Assembly (NCBI RefSeq): GCF_001839655.2 | Contig: NZ_CP056087.1 | Span: 4,836,001 to 4,900,000 of the forward strand | Origin: Pseudomonas argentinensis | GTDB taxonomy: Bacteria; Pseudomonadota; Gammaproteobacteria; Pseudomonadales; Pseudomonadaceae | Reading direction: 5' to 3' | Length of the DNA stretch: 64,000 nt | In this document: piece after piece, positions 20,051 through 31,794 of the stretch | Numbering within the stretch: the stretch's first letter is position 1 | How the letters are laid out: each line of letters begins with the position of its first letter | The notes under the pieces: generated by a model | Told to the model about the DNA's origin: nothing | Databases searched by the model: none | What the model saw: only the letters and a program-made list of their open reading frames with translations | Position numbers and translations under genes: made by a program

Positions 20051-21466
20051 ATGAAGAATCCACTTGGCCATGAACTGGGCGCCCTGCTGCGCCTGGCCGG
20101 CCCGCTTATCTCCGCGCAACTGGCCCACGCGCTGATGATTTTCACCGACACCCTGATGATGGCCATGCTCGGCCCGGGGCAACTGGCCGGCGGCGCCCTG
20201 GGCGCGACCTGCTACTTCATCTTCTCGATCTTCTGCACGGGGGTGATCGCGGCCGTCGGCAGCCTGGTCGCCATCCGCCATGGCGCGGGGGACTCGGACG
20301 GCGTCACTCGCCTGCTGCGCAACGGCCTCTGGCTGGCCGTGCTGCTGGGCGTGGTCAGCGCGCTGTGCCTCAATGGTCTGGGCCCGCTGTTGCCCCATCT
20401 GGGTCAGGACCCGGCTGCGGCCAGCGAGGCCATGGCGTTTCTGCGCCCGCTGTCCCTGGGCCTGCCCGCCTACCTGTGCTTCATGGCCCTGCGCGGCTTT
20501 ACCAGCGCCATCGGCCATCCCGGCCCGGTGATGACGATCAGCATCGTCGGTACCATTGCCAACTTCATCATCAACTATGCGCTGATCAAGGGCTGGCTGG
20601 GCCCGGACCTGGGCCTCAGCGGTATCGGCCTGGCCACGGCGCTGGTCAGCAGTGCCATGGCGCTGGCCCTGGCGCTGTACATCCTGATCTCGCCGACCTA
20701 CCGGCGCTACAAACTACGGGGCGGCCTGGGTCGCCCACAGCGGGCCGAGATCCGCGCCCTGTTGCGCCTCGGCCTGCCGATTGGCGGCACCTATGCTGCC
20801 GAGCAAGGGTTGTTCACCTTCGCCACCCTGTGCATGGGCGCGCTGGGCAGCGTGCAGCTGGCGGCGCACCAGATCGCCATGCAGTCGGTGGCTCTGGCCT
20901 TTATCGTGCCCCAGGGCCTGTCCTATGCGGTGACCTTCCGCGTCGGCATGCATTACGGTGCGGGCCGCCTGCACCTGTCCCGCCTGGCCGGCCATCTCGG
21001 CATGGGCCTGGGCGCCGCGCTGATGCTGTTGTTCGCCCTGGCGTTCTGGCTGCTGCCGGAGTGGATCATCGGCCTGTTCCTCGAGCGCCACGATCCGGCG
21101 TTCGCCGATATCGTCACCCTGGCGGTGAGTCTGCTGGCGATCGCCGCCTGGTTCGAGCTGTTCGATGGCCTGCAGAGCATCGCCATGGGCGCGATTCGTG
21201 GCCTCAACGACGGACGCATCACGCTGGTGATCGGCCTGACCGGCTATTGGTGCGTGGGTGCGCCGCTGGCCTGGCTGTTGGCCTTCCCCCTCGGCTGGGG
21301 CGCCCATGGTGTCTGGTGGGGCTTGGCCGCCGGGCTGGCCGTGACAGCGACCGGCCTGGTGCTGGGCTTTCGCTGGAAGACCGCGCGCCTGCAGCGTCCT
21401 GAGGATGCCAGAGGACAGATCTGCGTGTCGCAGCCTGACGCGGCGTCAGGCGTCCCGCTGCAGTGA
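20051..21466 (+). CDS. MATE-family multidrug/sodium or proton antiporter
   Basis: This inner-membrane efflux protein of 471 residues from ATG 20051 (MKNPLGHELGALLRLAGPL) has twelve predicted transmembrane segments in two MatE halves. The N-half has the family pattern PLISAQLAHALMIFTDTLMMA. The C-half contains RLGLPIGGTYAAEQGLF and AHQIAMQSVALAFIVPQGLS. It would export cationic drugs or dyes. It is transcribed divergently from the LysR gene, and its last 21 bases overlap the 3' end of the convergent GGDEF-EAL gene. Confidence 0.9.
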   Translation: MKNPLGHELGALLRLAGPLISAQLAHALMIFTDTLMMAMLGPGQLAGGALGATCYFIFSIFCTGVIAAVGSLVAIRHGAGDSDGVTRLLRNGLWLAVLLGVVSALCLNGLGPLLPHLGQDPAAASEAMAFLRPLSLGLPAYLCFMALRGFTSAIGHPGPVMTISIVGTIANFIINYALIKGWLGPDLGLSGIGLATALVSSAMALALALYILISPTYRRYKLRGGLGRPQRAEIRALLRLGLPIGGTYAAEQGLFTFATLCMGALGSVQLAAHQIAMQSVALAFIVPQGLSYAVTFRVGMHYGAGRLHLSRLAGHLGMGLGAALMLLFALAFWLLPEWIIGLFLERHDPAFADIVTLAVSLLAIAAWFELFDGLQSIAMGAIRGLNDGRITLVIGLTGYWCVGAPLAWLLAFPLGWGAHGVWWGLAAGLAVTATGLVLGFRWKTARLQRPEDARGQICVSQPDAASGVPLQ

Positions 21467-23122
21467 ACCGGGCGGCGACACCTGCGCCCGGGCCAGCACA
21501 ACCTCCAGCTCGGCACGTGGCACGGCGCGGCTGATCAGGTAACCCTGCACCTGGTCGCAGCCGAATTCGCGCAGCAGGCGCAGCTGCTCGAGGTTTTCCA
21601 CGCCTTCGGCGACCACCTGCAGGTCGAGGTTATGGGCCAGGCTGATCATCGCCTGCACCAGTTGCTGGCTCTGCGGGCGCAGCTCCATGCCGGTGACGAA
21701 GCTGCGATCGATCTTCAGCAGGGCGATGGGCAGGTTGCTCAGGTGCTCGAACGACGAGAAACCGGTGCCGAAGTCGTCCAGGGAGAAGCGCACGCCCAGG
21801 TGGCCAAGCCGGCCCATGGTCTGCAGCACGTACTCGCTGCGGCGCATCACCGCGGTTTCGGTCAGTTCGAACTCCAGCCAGCGGCTGTCGATGCCGCAAC
21901 TGTCGATCAGCCGCTCCAGGGTCGGCAGCAACTGGCTGTCCTGGAACTGCCGGAACGACAGGTTGACCGCCATGTGCAGCCGCGGATGACCGCGCTCGCG
22001 CAGCCACTGCATGTCGCGCATCGCCCGGTCGATCACCCAGTAGCCGAGCGGCACGATCAGCCCGCACTCCTCGGCCAGTGGCACGAATTCGCCGGGCATC
22101 AGCAGCCCGTGCCTTTCGTGCTGCCAGCGCACCAGCGCTTCGAGGCCGACGATGGCGCCGCTGTGCAGGCACAGCCGCGGCTGGTAGTGCAGCTGCAGTT
22201 CGCCCTTGCGCAGCGCCCGACGCAGTTCGCGCTGCAGGTCGACCTGGCTGCCCATGCCGTGATCCAGGCGTTCGTCGTACAGGTGGTAGGTGCAGCCGTG
22301 GCGGCTCTTGGCCTGCTGCATGGCGATGTGGGCATGCCACATCAGCCCATCGGCGGTGCTCGCCGGCTTGGCCAGCGCCACACCGAGGCTGCAACCGAGC
22401 AGCAGGCTTTCGCCCTCCACCCAGTAGGGCTCGCCCAGTGCTTCCAGCAGGTGCTGCACACGGCCGTGCAGGCGCTCGAGATCATCGTGGCTGTCGAGCA
22501 GCAGAGCGAATTCATCGCCACCCAGCCGCGCCATCTGGTCCCCGCGCTCCAGGTACTGCTTGAGCCGCGCCACCACCTGCTTGATCAACTGGTCGCCGGC
22601 GCAGTCGCCAAGGGCGTCGTTGGCCTGGCGAAAGTTGTCCAGGTCCAGCTGGATCAGCGCCAGGCCGCGACAGCCCTGTTCGGCCAGGCGTGCTGCCAGC
22701 AGGGTGTGGAACCCCTGGCGATTGGCGATGCCGGTGAGCGCATCCTGTTCGGCCAGGCGCTGCAGGGTCAGGCGCAGGCGGCCCTGCTCGCGCACGTAGC
22801 GCAGGCTGCGGCGCAGCACCTCGGGGCTCAGCTGGTCGCGCACCAGCCAGTCGCAGACCTGGGGCGGCGTGTCGGCCGGTTCCTGCTCCAGCAGCAGGAT
22901 GATCGGCGCAGCGCAGCGCCGGGAGTCCGCCAGGTGCGCCGGGGTGGTCAGCAGCACCGCGTTGTCGGCGTCGTCGAGCAGCAGCCGGGCATCCGGCCAG
23001 CTGGCGGCGCAGCTCAGGGGCGTCGACCCGCCCACGGCGTCCAGGCGCTCGCGCAGCAGCTCGCTCCACTGCGGCGTTTCCGCCAGCAGTACCAGGCGCA
23101 ACGGCTCGACGAATGCGCTCAA
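21446..23122 (-). CDS. GGDEF-EAL cyclic-di-GMP signalling protein
   Basis: The protein is about 558 residues, with an N-terminal region of about 110 residues that looks like a degenerate receiver-type fold. A GGDEF domain (about 125-285) carries an intact GGDEF motif in MARLGGDEFALLL. An EAL domain (about 300-550) carries EALVRW, a later NLSFRQF and DDFGTGFSS. It could make or degrade c-di-GMP; intact EAL residues suggest phosphodiesterase activity. I prefer the TTG at 23122 (GGGGGA upstream) to the more distal start at 23182. It corresponds in position to PA5295, described as a phosphodiesterase affecting exopolysaccharide. Confidence 0.9.
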   Translation of the reverse strand: MSAFVEPLRLVLLAETPQWSELLRERLDAVGGSTPLSCAASWPDARLLLDDADNAVLLTTPAHLADSRRCAAPIILLLEQEPADTPPQVCDWLVRDQLSPEVLRRSLRYVREQGRLRLTLQRLAEQDALTGIANRQGFHTLLAARLAEQGCRGLALIQLDLDNFRQANDALGDCAGDQLIKQVVARLKQYLERGDQMARLGGDEFALLLDSHDDLERLHGRVQHLLEALGEPYWVEGESLLLGCSLGVALAKPASTADGLMWHAHIAMQQAKSRHGCTYHLYDERLDHGMGSQVDLQRELRRALRKGELQLHYQPRLCLHSGAIVGLEALVRWQHERHGLLMPGEFVPLAEECGLIVPLGYWVIDRAMRDMQWLRERGHPRLHMAVNLSFRQFQDSQLLPTLERLIDSCGIDSRWLEFELTETAVMRRSEYVLQTMGRLGHLGVRFSLDDFGTGFSSFEHLSNLPIALLKIDRSFVTGMELRPQSQQLVQAMISLAHNLDLQVVAEGVENLEQLRLLREFGCDQVQGYLISRAVPRAELEVVLARAQVSPPGSLQRDA

Positions 23123-23379
23123 GAAAGATCCCCCGATGCACGAAAAAGATGAGCGCGCGCGGCGCTTCTGAGTGCGCCACATCCGGCGTCAAATCAATCA
23201 CTTCCGTGTAAATCGATGGATATCCTGCGGCATAACCCTGGTAATCGACAAGCCCGCCGACGCAATGAAGCGCCGTGAAGCTGCTCGCGAGCACGGTTAT
23301 CGGCTGCCGCAGCGAAGCCAGCAAATGAACGCTGACTTTCAGCTAAAATGCGCGGCCATTTCCCTCTGCGATAGACCCG

Positions 23380-25389
23380 ATGTCCCGACTCAACCCCCGG
23401 CAACAGGAAGCCGTGAACTACGTCGGCGGCCCTCTTTTGGTGCTCGCCGGCGCAGGCTCCGGCAAGACCAGCGTCATTACCCGCAAGATCGCCCACCTGG
23501 TGCAGAACTGCGGCATCCGCGCCCAGCACATCGTCGCCATGACCTTCACCAACAAGGCCGCCCGCGAGATGAAGGAGCGCGTCGGCAGCCTGCTCAAGGG
23601 CGCCGAAGCCCGCGGCCTGACGGTGTCGACCTTCCACAACCTGGGCATGAACATCATCCGCAAGGAGTACGCGCGCCTGGGTTACAAGCCCGGCTTCTCG
23701 ATCTTCGATGACGGCGACATCAAGGCGCTGCTCACCGACATCATGCAGAAGGAGTACGCCGGGGACGACGGTGCCGACGAGGTCAAGAACTACATCGACA
23801 GCTGGAAGAACGACCTGATCCTGCCCGACGAGGCCCTGGCCAATGCGCGCAACCCCAAGGAGCAGACCGCCGCCATCGTCTACCTGCACTACCAGCGCAC
23901 GCTCAAGGCGTACAACGCGGTGGATTTCAACGACCTGATCCTGCTGCCGGTCAAGCTGTTCCAGGAACATCAGGACATCCTGGAAAAGTGGCAGAACCGC
24001 ATCCGCTACCTGCTCGTCGACGAATACCAGGACACCAACTCCAGCCAGTACCTGCTGGTGAAGCTCTTGGTAGGCATGCGCAACCAGATCACCGTGGTCG
24101 GCGACGACGACCAGTCAATCTACGCCTGGCGCGGCGCACGGCCGGAGAACCTCAACCTGCTCAAGGAGGACTACCCGTCGCTCAAGGTGGTGATGCTCGA
24201 GCAGAACTACCGCTCCACCAGCCGCATCCTCAAGTGCGCCAACGTGCTGATCGCCAACAACCCCCACGCCTTCGAGAAGCAGCTATGGAGCGAGATGGGC
24301 ATGGGCGACGAGATCCGCGTGATCCGCACCCGCAACGAAGATGCCGAGTGCGAACGCGTAGCCCTGGAGATTCTCACCGAGCACCTGCGCACCCAGCGGC
24401 CCTACAGCGATTTCGCCATCCTCTACCGGGGTAACTACCAGGCCAAGCTGATGGAGCTGAAGCTGCAGCACCACCAGATTCCCTATCGCCTGTCCGGCGG
24501 CACCAGCTTCTTCGCCCGCCAGGAGGTGAAGGACCTGATGAGTTACTTCCGCCTGCTGGTCAACCCGGATGACGACAACGCCTTCCTGCGGGTGATCAAC
24601 GTGCCGCGCCGCGAGATCGGCTCCACCACCCTGGAAAAGCTCGGCAACTACGCCAGCGAGCGCAAGATCAGCATGTACGCCGCCAGTGACGAGATCGGCC
24701 TCGGCGAGCACCTGGACAGCCGCTATACCGAACGCCTGGCGCGCTTCAAGCGCTGGATGGACGGCGTGCGCGAGCAGTGCGTGGTCAACGAGCCGATCGC
24801 TGCCATCCGCAGCATGGTCATGGACATCGACTACGAGAACTGGCTGCGCCAGAACGCCTCCAGCGACAAGGTCGCCGAGGCGCGCATGGGCAACGTGTGG
24901 TTCCTGGTCGATGCGCTGAAGAACACCCTCGACAAGGACGAAGAGGGTGACATGACCATCGAGGATGCCATCGGCAAGCTGGTGTTGCGCGACATGCTCG
25001 AACGCCAGCAGGAAGAGGAAGAAGGCGCCGATGGCGTGCAGATGATGACCATGCACGCCTCCAAGGGTCTGGAGTTTCCTTCGGTGTACATCATCGGTTT
25101 CGAGGAAGAAATCCTGCCCCACCGCTCCAGCATCGAGTCCGACACCATCGAGGAGGAGCGGCGCCTGGCCTACGTGGGCATCACCCGCGCCAAGCGCAAC
25201 CTGGCGCTGACTTTCGCCGCCAAGCGCAAACAGTACGGCGAGATCGTCGAATGCACGCCGAGCCGCTTCCTCGACGAGTTGCCGCCGGAGGATCTGGTCT
25301 GGGAGGGCCAGGAAGAGGCGCCGGTGGAGGTCAAGGCTGCCCGTGGCAACGACGCCCTGGCCAGCATGCGCGCGATGCTCAAGCGATGA
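23380..25389 (+). CDS. rep: ATP-dependent DNA helicase Rep
   Basis: Rep is a superfamily 1A 3'-5' helicase that clears proteins ahead of replication forks. The 669-residue product begins MSRLNPRQQEAVNYVGGPLLVLAGAGSGKT, containing the Q motif and Walker A. It continues with TFTNKAAREM (Ia), LLVDEYQDTN (II), GDDDQSIYAWRGA (III), LEQNYRS (IV), MTMHASKGLEF (V) and YVGITRAK (VI). The length and the 2B-domain region match Rep rather than UvrD. The 5' side (23123-23379) holds no other recognised feature, and a strong ribosome binding site is not evident. Confidence 0.96.
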   Translation: MSRLNPRQQEAVNYVGGPLLVLAGAGSGKTSVITRKIAHLVQNCGIRAQHIVAMTFTNKAAREMKERVGSLLKGAEARGLTVSTFHNLGMNIIRKEYARLGYKPGFSIFDDGDIKALLTDIMQKEYAGDDGADEVKNYIDSWKNDLILPDEALANARNPKEQTAAIVYLHYQRTLKAYNAVDFNDLILLPVKLFQEHQDILEKWQNRIRYLLVDEYQDTNSSQYLLVKLLVGMRNQITVVGDDDQSIYAWRGARPENLNLLKEDYPSLKVVMLEQNYRSTSRILKCANVLIANNPHAFEKQLWSEMGMGDEIRVIRTRNEDAECERVALEILTEHLRTQRPYSDFAILYRGNYQAKLMELKLQHHQIPYRLSGGTSFFARQEVKDLMSYFRLLVNPDDDNAFLRVINVPRREIGSTTLEKLGNYASERKISMYAASDEIGLGEHLDSRYTERLARFKRWMDGVREQCVVNEPIAAIRSMVMDIDYENWLRQNASSDKVAEARMGNVWFLVDALKNTLDKDEEGDMTIEDAIGKLVLRDMLERQQEEEEGADGVQMMTMHASKGLEFPSVYIIGFEEEILPHRSSIESDTIEEERRLAYVGITRAKRNLALTFAAKRKQYGEIVECTPSRFLDELPPEDLVWEGQEEAPVEVKAARGNDALASMRAMLKR

Positions 25390-25401
25390 CACGTCGCAAT
25401 C

Positions 25402-25502
25402 CGTAGCCCGGGGTCGAGCGCAGCGACATCCGGGAAATTGACCTGGGTATCGCACAGCCCTACCCAGGCTACCTTTTCACCGAGCCCGTTATCCCGACGG
25501 GC
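25402..25502. repeat. REP-like hairpins downstream of rep
   Basis: The gap after rep contains GTAGCCCGGG near 25403, a perfect 8-bp hairpin CCTGGGTA / TACCCAGG (25442-25468) followed by CTACCTTTT, and GCCCGT / ACGGGC (25484-25502). The first two are arms of the GTAGCCCGGG...CCCAGGCTAC repeat class frequent in Pseudomonas. The hairpin plus T-rich tail may terminate rep transcription. Confidence 0.6.
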
Positions 25503-25591
25503 ACCAGTGCCACATTTCGTAGTCAGAGTGAGAGGCCGGCTCCAGCAGCCGGCCCGTCATCGTCAGCTCCCCCTTGCAGAGGCCCGGCACC

Positions 25592-26074
25592 ATGCGCACG
25601 CTCACTCTCGACCTCGACACCCTGACCCAGTTGATCAACGGCCGCGAAACCCTCGAACACTGGCTCGACATGGAAGCCGGCACGCTGCTGAGCCTGTCGC
25701 CCGAGGACCAGGGCAGCGAGGAACGCCAGCAGGTGCAGCTCAACCCCGAGCGCTACGCCCATGTGCCCAACCTGGACGTGGCCCAGCGCGTGGCGATGCG
25801 CGAATCCTTCCTGTTCACCCTCAACGACCTCAACGCCCACCCGCTGCTCAGCGCCGCGCTGACCGGCCGCAAACCGCTGCGCGCCTTCGACTACGAGATC
25901 GACTACTTCCCGGCCCTGCGCCAGCAATGGCGGGAGTACGAGCACAAGCAACTGCGCGAATACGCCCTCAACTGGCTGTTCGAGCTGGGCCTGGAACCGG
26001 CGCCGGACAAGCTGCCGCTGGATCCGCGCGGCATTCCACGGGACATTCTGCGCCGGCTGACCCGCAGCGCCTGA
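25592..26074 (+). CDS. UPF0158 family protein
   Basis: The 160-residue soluble protein starts at ATG 25592 (MRTLTLDLDTLTQLINGRE) after AGAGG. Family features are a DMEAGTLLSL stretch, YAHVPNLD, AMRESFLFTLND, LRAFDYEI and the C-terminal REYALNWLFELGLEP. UPF0158 proteins have no known activity. It stands between rep and xpt on the same strand, separated by over 100 bases on each side, so it is probably an independent gene. Confidence 0.8.
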   Translation: MRTLTLDLDTLTQLINGRETLEHWLDMEAGTLLSLSPEDQGSEERQQVQLNPERYAHVPNLDVAQRVAMRESFLFTLNDLNAHPLLSAALTGRKPLRAFDYEIDYFPALRQQWREYEHKQLREYALNWLFELGLEPAPDKLPLDPRGIPRDILRRLTRSA

Positions 26075-26149
26075 GCGCCCGGCTGGGCCCGGCAATGGAC
26101 GAGCGGATGGCGCGCGCTGTGTTTTCGCTACAAATGATCGGCAATTTGA

Positions 26150-28880
<2,731 letters not shown>

Positions 28881-28970
28881 GCGGTTCTCCAGGCCAACGG
28901 TCGGGATCGTCCCCGTTGGACTTCCCCGCTGCGCCTTTTGCTGCATGTCGTCATCATTCTGAAACGACAA

Positions 28971-28988
28971 AGCCGCCCCTGGGCGGCT
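28971..28988 (-). terminator. Probable terminator of the cytochrome c5 gene
   Basis: AGCCGCCC / GGGCGGCT is a tight hairpin followed on the minus strand by TTGTCGTTTC, 21 bases after the cytochrome gene stop. The T content is modest. Confidence 0.6.
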
Positions 28989-29009
28989 CTGCGAGGGCGA
29001 ACCCGCGGC

Positions 29010-29432
29010 TTACAGGCCGGACATCTTCTGGATGGCAGCGCGCAACTCGTCATCCGAGCAATCGCCACAGGTGCCCCTGGGCGGCATGGCATTGATGCCG
29101 TTGATGGCCGCCGCGAGGATGCCGTCCAGGCCGCCCTGGTGGTCGGCACGTTCCTTCCAGGCAGGCGTATCGTCGATCTTCGGCGCGCCCAGGAGCCCGC
29201 TGGTATGACAGGCCGTGCAGTGCCTGGCAATGATGTCATCGGCGCTACGCGCAGCCCCCGCGGCGGCCGTTGCCACGCTTTCGACACCCTGGCATTGCTG
29301 ACCGGCGATACATACCTGCCCGACGGGTTTGATCCGCTCGGCTATCGCTTCGTCGGTATTCGCCTGGGCGGTCACGGCCCATAGCGCCAGGGCGATGGCC
29401 GGCGCTGCCAGCATGCTTCTAATTGGGTTCAC
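29010..29432 (-). CDS. cycB: Cytochrome c5 family protein
   Basis: This is a periplasmic monohaem electron carrier of 140 residues. A signal peptide (MNPIRSMLAAPAIALALWAVTAQA) is followed by a linker with a CIAGQQC cysteine pair. A C-terminal cytochrome c domain (about 62-140) has the haem motif CTACH, a MPPRG sixth-ligand region (methionine in INAMPPRGTCGDC) and another cysteine pair CGDC, typical of cytochrome c5. It is upstream of the CoA hydrolase on the same strand but separated by a terminator. PA5300 is the likely equivalent. Confidence 0.9.
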   Translation of the reverse strand: MNPIRSMLAAPAIALALWAVTAQANTDEAIAERIKPVGQVCIAGQQCQGVESVATAAAGAARSADDIIARHCTACHTSGLLGAPKIDDTPAWKERADHQGGLDGILAAAINGINAMPPRGTCGDCSDDELRAAIQKMSGL

Positions 29433-29572
29433 TCATATGCCCTCATGGATGACTATCACGCTCGCGGCCACGGTTTCGCAAGCCGGCAAAGTATACCGAC
29501 TGGTCCGGGTGGCGGGATGCGTGCCCCCATGACGCAGATCAACGACGGCGCAGATTGCCTGGCGCGTGCATT

Positions 29573-29712
29573 GGATCCGTACGAAAGTCTCGGAGCGAAG
29601 GTCAGGCGAGGCAAAAATCGGTGAGGCCGCGGAGTTTACGAGCTGTAAATGAGCAGGCCGAACCGATTTTTAACGAAGCATCACCGAGCGCAGGTACTTT
29701 TCGTACGGATCC
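29573..29712. repeat. 140-bp long-hairpin element abutting the pauR stop codon
   Basis: The two halves are near-perfect inverted copies: GGATCCGTACGAAA-GT at the left, ACTTTTCGTACGGATCC at the right, matching AAAAATCGG / CCGATTTTT inside, and a central TTTACGAGCTGTAAA. The right end shares one base with the pauR stop (29712-29714). It looks like a small non-autonomous element or a giant terminator hairpin. Its centre and arm sequence (TACCTGCG, TTTTTAACG) are shared with the element at 42308. Confidence 0.85.
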
Positions 29713-30260
29713 TAGAAGTTGGCGGGCGTGGTGGCACTGATCAACCGCGCCGGCTGATCGAAGGGATTGCGAAAGCGGTGCGGCTTGCTGCTTTCGAAGT
29801 AGTAGCTGTCGCCGCTCTCGAGGATGAACACCTCGTCGCCGACGGTCAGCTCCAGGCGGCCTTCCACCAGCATGCCGGTCTCCTCGCCCTCGTGGGCGTA
29901 CATCTCCAGGCCGGTATCGCTGTGCGGCGGGTAGGTTTCGTCGAGAAAGGAAATGGCCCGGCTGGGGTGCGCCTTGCCGATCAGCTTCATGGTGATCGCA
30001 CCGCTGTGGATGTCGGTGAGCTCGCTGGCGCGGTAGACCACCTGCACCTGGTTGTCCTGCTCGGCTTCCAGGGAGAAGAATTCCACCAGCGACATGGGGA
30101 TGCCGGCCAGCACCTTCTTCAGCGAACTGATCGACGGGCTTACGCTGTTCTTCTCGATCATCGAGATGGTGCTGTTGGTAACCCCCGCCCGCTTGGCGAG
30201 TTCGCGCTGGGAGAGCCCCTTTTGCTTGCGGATCGATTGCAGGCGAAGACCGACGTCCAA
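29712..30260 (-). CDS. pauR: XRE-cupin transcriptional regulator, probable PauR
   Basis: The 182-residue regulator has an N-terminal helix-turn-helix (about 5-60, LRLQSIRKQKGLSQRELAKRAG, STISMIEKN). A C-terminal cupin domain (about 105-175) includes HEGEETGMLVEG and GDSYYFESSKPHRFRNP. PauR (PA5301) represses putrescine/cadaverine catabolism through gamma-glutamylation. The start is an unusual TTG at 30260; upstream there is only a stop at 30297-30299 with no ATG in frame. It sits between cycB and dadX, as in P. aeruginosa, and fits with pauB4 and kauB nearby. Confidence 0.87.
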   Translation of the reverse strand: MDVGLRLQSIRKQKGLSQRELAKRAGVTNSTISMIEKNSVSPSISSLKKVLAGIPMSLVEFFSLEAEQDNQVQVVYRASELTDIHSGAITMKLIGKAHPSRAISFLDETYPPHSDTGLEMYAHEGEETGMLVEGRLELTVGDEVFILESGDSYYFESSKPHRFRNPFDQPARLISATTPANF

Positions 30261-30363
30261 TGCTGGATACCCCGAGTGAAGCCATGAAAAGAGGCCTTAT
30301 CATGGCGACAGTGTTCAGTATTTACAACAGTCCGAACACTCAGGGTCGTATCCCGCTCAGAAC

Positions 30364-30593
30364 CTGTTCATGATCTTTGTGAGCACGCACGGGCGGCTAC
30401 AAGGCAGAAGCGGACATTGAGCTTCAAGCCGCAAGCCTCAAGCTGCAAGAAGAAGCTAGAGCACTGCGGACTGCTTCTAACTTGTAGCTTGTAGCTTGTA
30501 GCTTGTAGCTTGTAGCTTGTAGCTTGCAGCTTGCGGCCGCTTGCGCCACTTAGCTGCCAAACCGACGAAGCTTGGCTGAGCGATCATGAACTG
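30364..30593 (-). repeat. Heptamer-array element copy A (after dadX)
   Basis: This 230-bp element lies between dadX and pauR. The ends are CTGTTCATGATCTTT (30364-30378) and GATCATGAACTG (30582-30593), an inverted pair. Inside are a conserved module containing CTACAAGGCAGAAGCGGACA and CAAGCCGCAAGCCTCAAG, then six perfect CTTGTAG units (30481-30522) degrading to CTTGCAG and CTTGCGG. The dadX-side end is four bases from the dadX stop. The inverted copy at 54623-54868 is almost identical over about 130 bp. Confidence 0.93.
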
Positions 30594-30597
30594 CTTC

Positions 30598-31671
30598 TTA
30601 GGTTTCGCTGTAGATCAGTGGCACCCGCCGCACATTACAGAACAGCTGATAGGGAATGGTGCCGGCGGCCAGGGCGACGTCACTGGCCAGTACGCCGCGG
30701 CCCCAGAGCTCGACGCGGCTGCCCAGACCGGCCCCCGGCAGGTCGCCGAGGTCGACGGTGAGCATGTCCATGGACACCCGGCCGATGATCTGCGACGGCC
30801 GGCCGTCGATCAGCACCGGGGTGCCGGTCGGCGCATGGCGCGGGTAACCGTCGGCATAGCCCATGGCGACCACGCCCACCCGCGTCGCACGTTGGCTGAC
30901 GAAGCGGGCGCCGTAGCCGACCGGCTCGCCGGCCGGCAGGTCACGCACGCTGATCACCCGTGACTCCAGGGTCATGACCGGCTGCAGGCGGGCGGCGACT
31001 TGCTGGGCCTGCTCGAACGGCGTGGCGCCGTAGAGCATGATGCCGGGTCGCGACCAGTCACTGGGGATGCCCGGCCAGCCCAGCAGGGCCGGCGAGTTGC
31101 GCAGGCTGATCTCGGCAGCCAGGCCTTCGCGGGCCTGCTGGAATACCGCCAGTTGTTCGGCACTGCGGCTGCAATCGAGCTCGTCAGCGCGGGAGAAGTG
31201 GCTCATCAGCACGATCTTCGCCACCTTGCCGCTGGCCAGCAGGCGCCGATAGGCCGCCTGGTAATCAGCCGGGTGGAAGCCGACGCGGTGCATGCCGCTG
31301 TCCAGCTTGAGCCAGACATTCAGCGGACGCTGCAGTGCTGCCTGTTCGATAGCTTCGAGCTGCCACTGAGCGTGTACCACTGTCCACAGGTCATGCTGCT
31401 CGATCAGTGCCAGTTCGCTGGCTTCGAAGAATCCTTCGAGCAGCAGGATCGGCCCGGTGATGCCCGCCGCGCGCAGTTGCAGCGCTTCCTCGATACAGGC
31501 CACCGCGAAACCGTCGGCATCAGCCTGCAGCGCCTGGGCGCAACGCACCGCGCCATGCCCATAGGCGTCGGCCTTGACCACCGCCAGCGCGCGGGCGCCA
31601 GCCAGTTCACGGGCCAGTTGGTAGTTGTGACGCAGGGCTTGCAGGTCGATCAGGGCACGGGCGGGACGCAT
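30598..31671 (-). CDS. dadX: Catabolic alanine racemase DadX
   Basis: This PLP enzyme interconverts L- and D-alanine, supplying D-alanine to DadA. The 357-residue product starts at ATG 31671 ([20 protein letters not shown]), with the PLP lysine in [11 protein letters not shown] near residue 33. The catalytic tyrosine is in the GYGARFVS region near 253, and RVSMDML follows near 300. It ends the dadA-ridA-dadX unit, although a REP palindrome separates it from ridA. The longer frame to 31833 crosses that REP and is not the real start. Confidence 0.96.
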   Translation of the reverse strand: MRPARALIDLQALRHNYQLARELAGARALAVVKADAYGHGAVRCAQALQADADGFAVACIEEALQLRAAGITGPILLLEGFFEASELALIEQHDLWTVVHAQWQLEAIEQAALQRPLNVWLKLDSGMHRVGFHPADYQAAYRRLLASGKVAKIVLMSHFSRADELDCSRSAEQLAVFQQAREGLAAEISLRNSPALLGWPGIPSDWSRPGIMLYGATPFEQAQQVAARLQPVMTLESRVISVRDLPAGEPVGYGARFVSQRATRVGVVAMGYADGYPRHAPTGTPVLIDGRPSQIIGRVSMDMLTVDLGDLPGAGLGSRVELWGRGVLASDVALAAGTIPYQLFCNVRRVPLIYSET

Positions 31672-31730
31672 GGTTATCTCGAAGAGCGGAAGATCACAGA
31701 GCAGGGTAGAAGCAGCCAGTGGCAAGTTTT

Positions 31731-31794
31731 TGTGGGAGCGGGCAGGGACGCCGAGTCCATGCGCGAAAGGTCGCGGGCATGGCCCGCTCCCACA
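31731..31794. repeat. REP palindrome inside the dad operon
   Basis: TGTGGGAGCGGGC (31731-31743) and GCCCGCTCCCACA (31782-31794) form a perfect 13-bp inverted repeat of the classic Pseudomonas REP type, with a further dyad CGCG...CGCG inside. It lies between ridA and dadX within a probable operon. Confidence 0.92.

Noticed and set aside
21632..23152. A 506-codon plus-strand frame opposite the GGDEF-EAL gene
   Set aside because: The opposite strand has intact GGDEF and EAL motifs; this frame has none and begins in low-quality context.
30481..30536. Heptamer array considered as a CRISPR-like array
   Set aside because: Units are 7 bp and contiguous, with no spacers, and no cas gene occurs in the window.
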